From CBDTTW01 sp965363675 (GTDB taxonomy: Bacteria; Bacteroidota; Rhodothermia; Rhodothermales; DASSAV01): a stretch of DNA of 8,136 nucleotides. Of the stretch, positions 6,906 to 8,136 are shown in pieces. The position numbers and the translations under genes were made by a program. Position 1 is the first letter of the stretch, and each line of letters opens with the position of its first letter. The stretch spans positions 1 through 8,136 of the forward strand of contig CBDTTW010000137.1 of assembly GCA_965363675.1 (NCBI GenBank), in the 5' to 3' direction. The notes under the pieces were generated by a model. That model was not told where the DNA came from, did no database searches, and was given only the letters and a program-made list of their open reading frames with translations.

Positions 6906-7312
6906 GACGGCAGAGGGCGGGCGCTCAGCTCCGGCAGGCGCAGCACGGCCGGTTCGCGGCGGGTGCGCAGGTACACCGAGAAGGCATCGGCGAAGCGGTC
7001 TACGATCCACTCGCAGCGTTCGGGAAGCTCGGGGCGGCCCTCCTCGGCGGCGGCTACCAGCGTCAGGGTCAGCGGGGCCGCGTCGTCGGCGCTCTGCGCC
7101 GTGAACACCAGGTCCAGGCACAGCTCCGGCGAGGCGTGGACGTGGCGAAGGATGCACGCGGGCGCGCCTTTGAGCTGCGCGTAGAACCCCGAGTCTTCCT
7201 CCAAAAACATCCAGCCCGGTTGCGCATCCGCAAAGTCTTCGAGGAGTTCGAGCGGGGTGGCGACGGGCTCAGGGGTGGGCGCAATCTCGACCATGCACGG
7301 AGCGGGCATCAT
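6902..7312 (-). CDS. Conserved-looking hypothetical protein, 136 residues
   Basis: I do not recognise this protein. It is acidic at the N-terminus (EIAPTPEP, LELLEDFADAQ). A middle section looks like alternating beta strands (GWMFLEEDSGFYAQLK, ACILRHVHAS, LCLDLVFTAQ, LTLTLVAAAEE), followed by a helix (CEWIVDRFADAFSVYLRTRR) and a short proline-bearing tail. There is no signal peptide, membrane segment or known catalytic motif, so it is probably a small cytoplasmic alpha/beta protein. Codon use matches its neighbours. Two ATGs stand in tandem (7310-7312 and 7307-7309), and a third Met codon at position 7 is also possible. An AGAGG six bases before the first ATG supports that start. It converges on pcrA and lies downstream of the sugar kinase gene, from which it is separated by 164 bp with hairpins and a candidate promoter. 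Confidence 0.75.
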   Translation of the reverse strand: MMPAPCMVEIAPTPEPVATPLELLEDFADAQPGWMFLEEDSGFYAQLKGAPACILRHVHASPELCLDLVFTAQSADDAAPLTLTLVAAAEEGRPELPERCEWIVDRFADAFSVYLRTRREPAVLRLPELSARPLPS

Positions 7313-7318
7313 AGGAAG

Positions 7319-7323
7319 CCTCT
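7319..7323 (-). promoter_or_regulatory. Ribosome binding site for the 136-residue protein
   Basis: The minus strand reads AGAGG, separated by six bases from the first of the two tandem ATG codons. It is the best-spaced Shine-Dalgarno-like sequence in the window and is the reason for choosing 7312 as the start. Confidence 0.45.
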
Positions 7324-7360
7324 AGCGGTTACGCCTGGCGGAAAGGCGGTTTAGAGGAAA

Positions 7361-7380
7361 CGCCGGCAAGGAGGCCGGCG
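7361..7380 (-). terminator. GC hairpin with short T-run, possible terminator or attenuator
   Basis: CGCCGGC (7361-7367) and GCCGGCG (7374-7380) are a perfect 7 bp inverted repeat around a 6-base loop. On the minus strand the stem is followed directly by TTTCCTCT. That is a weak but plausible intrinsic terminator for transcripts coming from the kinase gene. It sits 49 bases before the small gene's start and downstream of its candidate promoter, so it could also be a leader attenuator. Confidence 0.35.
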
Positions 7381-7411
7381 CGCTCGGCAAAGGATAGGGG
7401 CCCTCGGGCGG

Positions 7412-7437
7412 CCGGGCTATAAAGTAGGCGCGCCCGG
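7412..7437 (-). promoter_or_regulatory. Candidate promoter box inside an inverted repeat
   Basis: The minus strand reads TACTTTAT at 7426-7419, near the Bacteroidota TAnnTTTG box. It is framed by the inverted repeat CCGGGC (7412-7417) and GCCCGG (7432-7437). It would drive the 136-residue gene with a leader of about 100 bases. A symmetric repeat around a promoter box is typical of a repressor site, but the same bases could form an RNA hairpin in the kinase transcript. Confidence 0.3.
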
Positions 7438-7449
7438 ACAATCTCCGGG
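7433..7449 (-). terminator. Hairpin just after the kinase stop codon
   Basis: CCCGGA (7433-7438) and TCCGGG (7444-7449) form a perfect 6 bp stem with a 5-base loop, 27 bases past the kinase stop. On the minus strand a T-bearing stretch (TACTTTAT) follows only after a 6-base GC spacer, so as an intrinsic terminator it is poor. Its second arm overlaps the inverted repeat that frames the candidate promoter. Confidence 0.25.
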
Positions 7450-7476
7450 AGTCTGAGCGTCCGCGTTACGTCAACA

Positions 7477-8136
7477 TTACGAATTGGAAGCGCTTTGCTG
7501 TTGCGCGAGCGCCCAAGCGGCGTCTGCGGCGGTGCGCTCCGGCAAAAAGCAAACGGCGCCGGGCAGCACGGCCCCCAGGGCGGCCTCCAGCGCGCGGCGG
7601 TAGCAGGCATTGCCGACGAGGCCGCCCATGAGCGCCGGGCGCGGCGGCGCGGGCCGCAAGCGCGCTTGCAGCAGCGCCGCCTGCCGGGCCAGCAGCCGCG
7701 CTTCGTCGGCCAGGAGGGCCGCCGCGACCGCGTCGCCCTCGGCGGCGGCTTGCAGCACGACGGGCGCGGCCGTGGGCAGGGTCCGCCTGCCGGCGTACAC
7801 CTCGCGCACGAGGCCATCGGGGACGGCCGCGCGGAACGCGGCTTCGAGGAGCGCGGTCAGGCGCGTCGGCGGGCCCCCATCGGCGGCGTCGAGCGCGGCG
7901 CGCACGCCCCGGCGCCCCAGGCTGTAGCCGCTGCCCTCGTCGCCGAGCAGCGCGCCCCATCCGCCGCAGCGGTGAAGCGCTCCGGCGGCATCGCGCGCCC
8001 ACACGATGGAGCCGGTGCCCGCCAGCACGAGCAGGCCCGGTCCGTCGCGGAAGGCGGCATAGAGCGCCGTTTCCGCGTCGGTGAGCACGCGCGCGCCGCC
8101 GAGGCGCACGCCGCCGGCGAGCGCGCGGGCGAGGGC
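7477..8136 (-). CDS. N-acetylglucosamine kinase-like protein, BadF/BadG/BcrA/BcrD ATPase family (5' truncated)
   Basis: The visible 219 residues are the C-terminal two thirds of an ASKHA-fold sugar kinase that probably phosphorylates N-acetylglucosamine or a related amino sugar with ATP in the cytoplasm. Seen from the window edge, the chain shows VLTDAETALYAAF (D20 of the fragment is the likely catalytic aspartate). Next comes the phosphate-binding strand LVLAGTGS (36-43), then GGWGALLGDEGSGYSLGR (58-75), a hallmark of bacterial NAGK-type proteins. Near the end is LMGGLVGN, the adenosine-binding turn. The frame is open to base 8136, so the GTG at 8107-8109 is internal. The missing N-terminus should hold the first DGGGTKT-like phosphate loop and roughly 100 residues. 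Substrate cannot be fixed without it; glucosamine kinase is an alternative. The gene ends with TAA at 7477-7479. Confidence 0.85.
   Translation of the reverse strand, partial: ALARALAGGVRLGGARVLTDAETALYAAFRDGPGLLVLAGTGSIVWARDAAGALHRCGGWGALLGDEGSGYSLGRRGVRAALDAADGGPPTRLTALLEAAFRAAVPDGLVREVYAGRRTLPTAAPVVLQAAAEGDAVAAALLADEARLLARQAALLQARLRPAPPRPALMGGLVGNACYRRALEAALGAVLPGAVCFLPERTAADAAWALAQQQSASNS

Noticed and set aside
7388..7396. TATCCTTTG on the minus strand as the promoter of the 136-residue gene
   Set aside because: It has one base too many between TA and TTTG compared with TAnnTTTG. It remains a possible alternative but is weaker than TACTTTAT.
7469..7474. TTGACG on the minus strand, a perfect-looking sigma70 -35 box
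   Set aside because: No -10-like hexamer is found about 17 bases downstream on that strand, where the sequence is GC-rich.
8107..8109. GTG as the start of the sugar kinase
   Set aside because: The frame stays open to the window edge, and a start here would lack the first phosphate-binding loop needed by this family. It is an internal valine codon.

Overview
The window is a GC-rich bacterial chromosomal segment with strong G/C preference at third codon positions. It is packed with ordinary housekeeping and transport genes. Three things point to a high-GC member of the Bacteroidota/Rhodothermota group: the PcrA-type helicase has Bacteroidota-like wording in and between its motifs (for example YDTDDS and SNAMDFDD); the secreted M1 peptidase resembles those common in that group; and the gene gaps carry AT-rich boxes resembling the Bacteroidota -7 element TAnnTTTG, mostly with weak or absent Shine-Dalgarno sequences. 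This placement is inference, not proof.

Layout from left to right. (a) 1-135: the last 44 codons of an unidentified plus-strand gene, whose end overlaps the end of the next gene by 9 bp. (b) 127-4374: three minus-strand genes. In transcription order they are a secreted M1 zinc aminopeptidase-like protein (2365-4374), a NupC-type concentrative nucleoside transporter (966-2291) and a GufA-type ZIP metal transporter (127-948). The last two are 17 bp apart and almost certainly one operon. The 73 bp gap before nupC may hold its own promoter. (c) 4375-4537: a 163 bp divergent promoter region between the peptidase and the helicase, holding two candidate -7 boxes and three exact copies of an 11-mer. 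(d) 4538-6889: a complete PcrA/UvrD helicase on the plus strand. (e) 6902-7312: a 136-residue minus-strand protein I do not recognise, convergent with pcrA with only 12 bp between stops. (f) 7313-7476: a 164 bp gap with candidate promoter and hairpin structures. (g) 7477-8136: the C-terminal 219 residues of a BadF/NAGK-type sugar kinase on the minus strand, running off the right edge.

The genes do not form an obvious single pathway. A plausible theme for the minus-strand trio is scavenging: secreted peptidase, nucleoside uptake and divalent metal uptake. PcrA is DNA repair and transcription-conflict housekeeping, and the kinase would phosphorylate an amino sugar such as N-acetylglucosamine. 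I found no mobile element, CRISPR array, RNA gene or defence system. I see no convincing new biological system here. The points most worth a second look are the repeated GC-rich element in the promoter gaps, the mutually exclusive hairpins after the kinase gene, and the small unrecognised protein.
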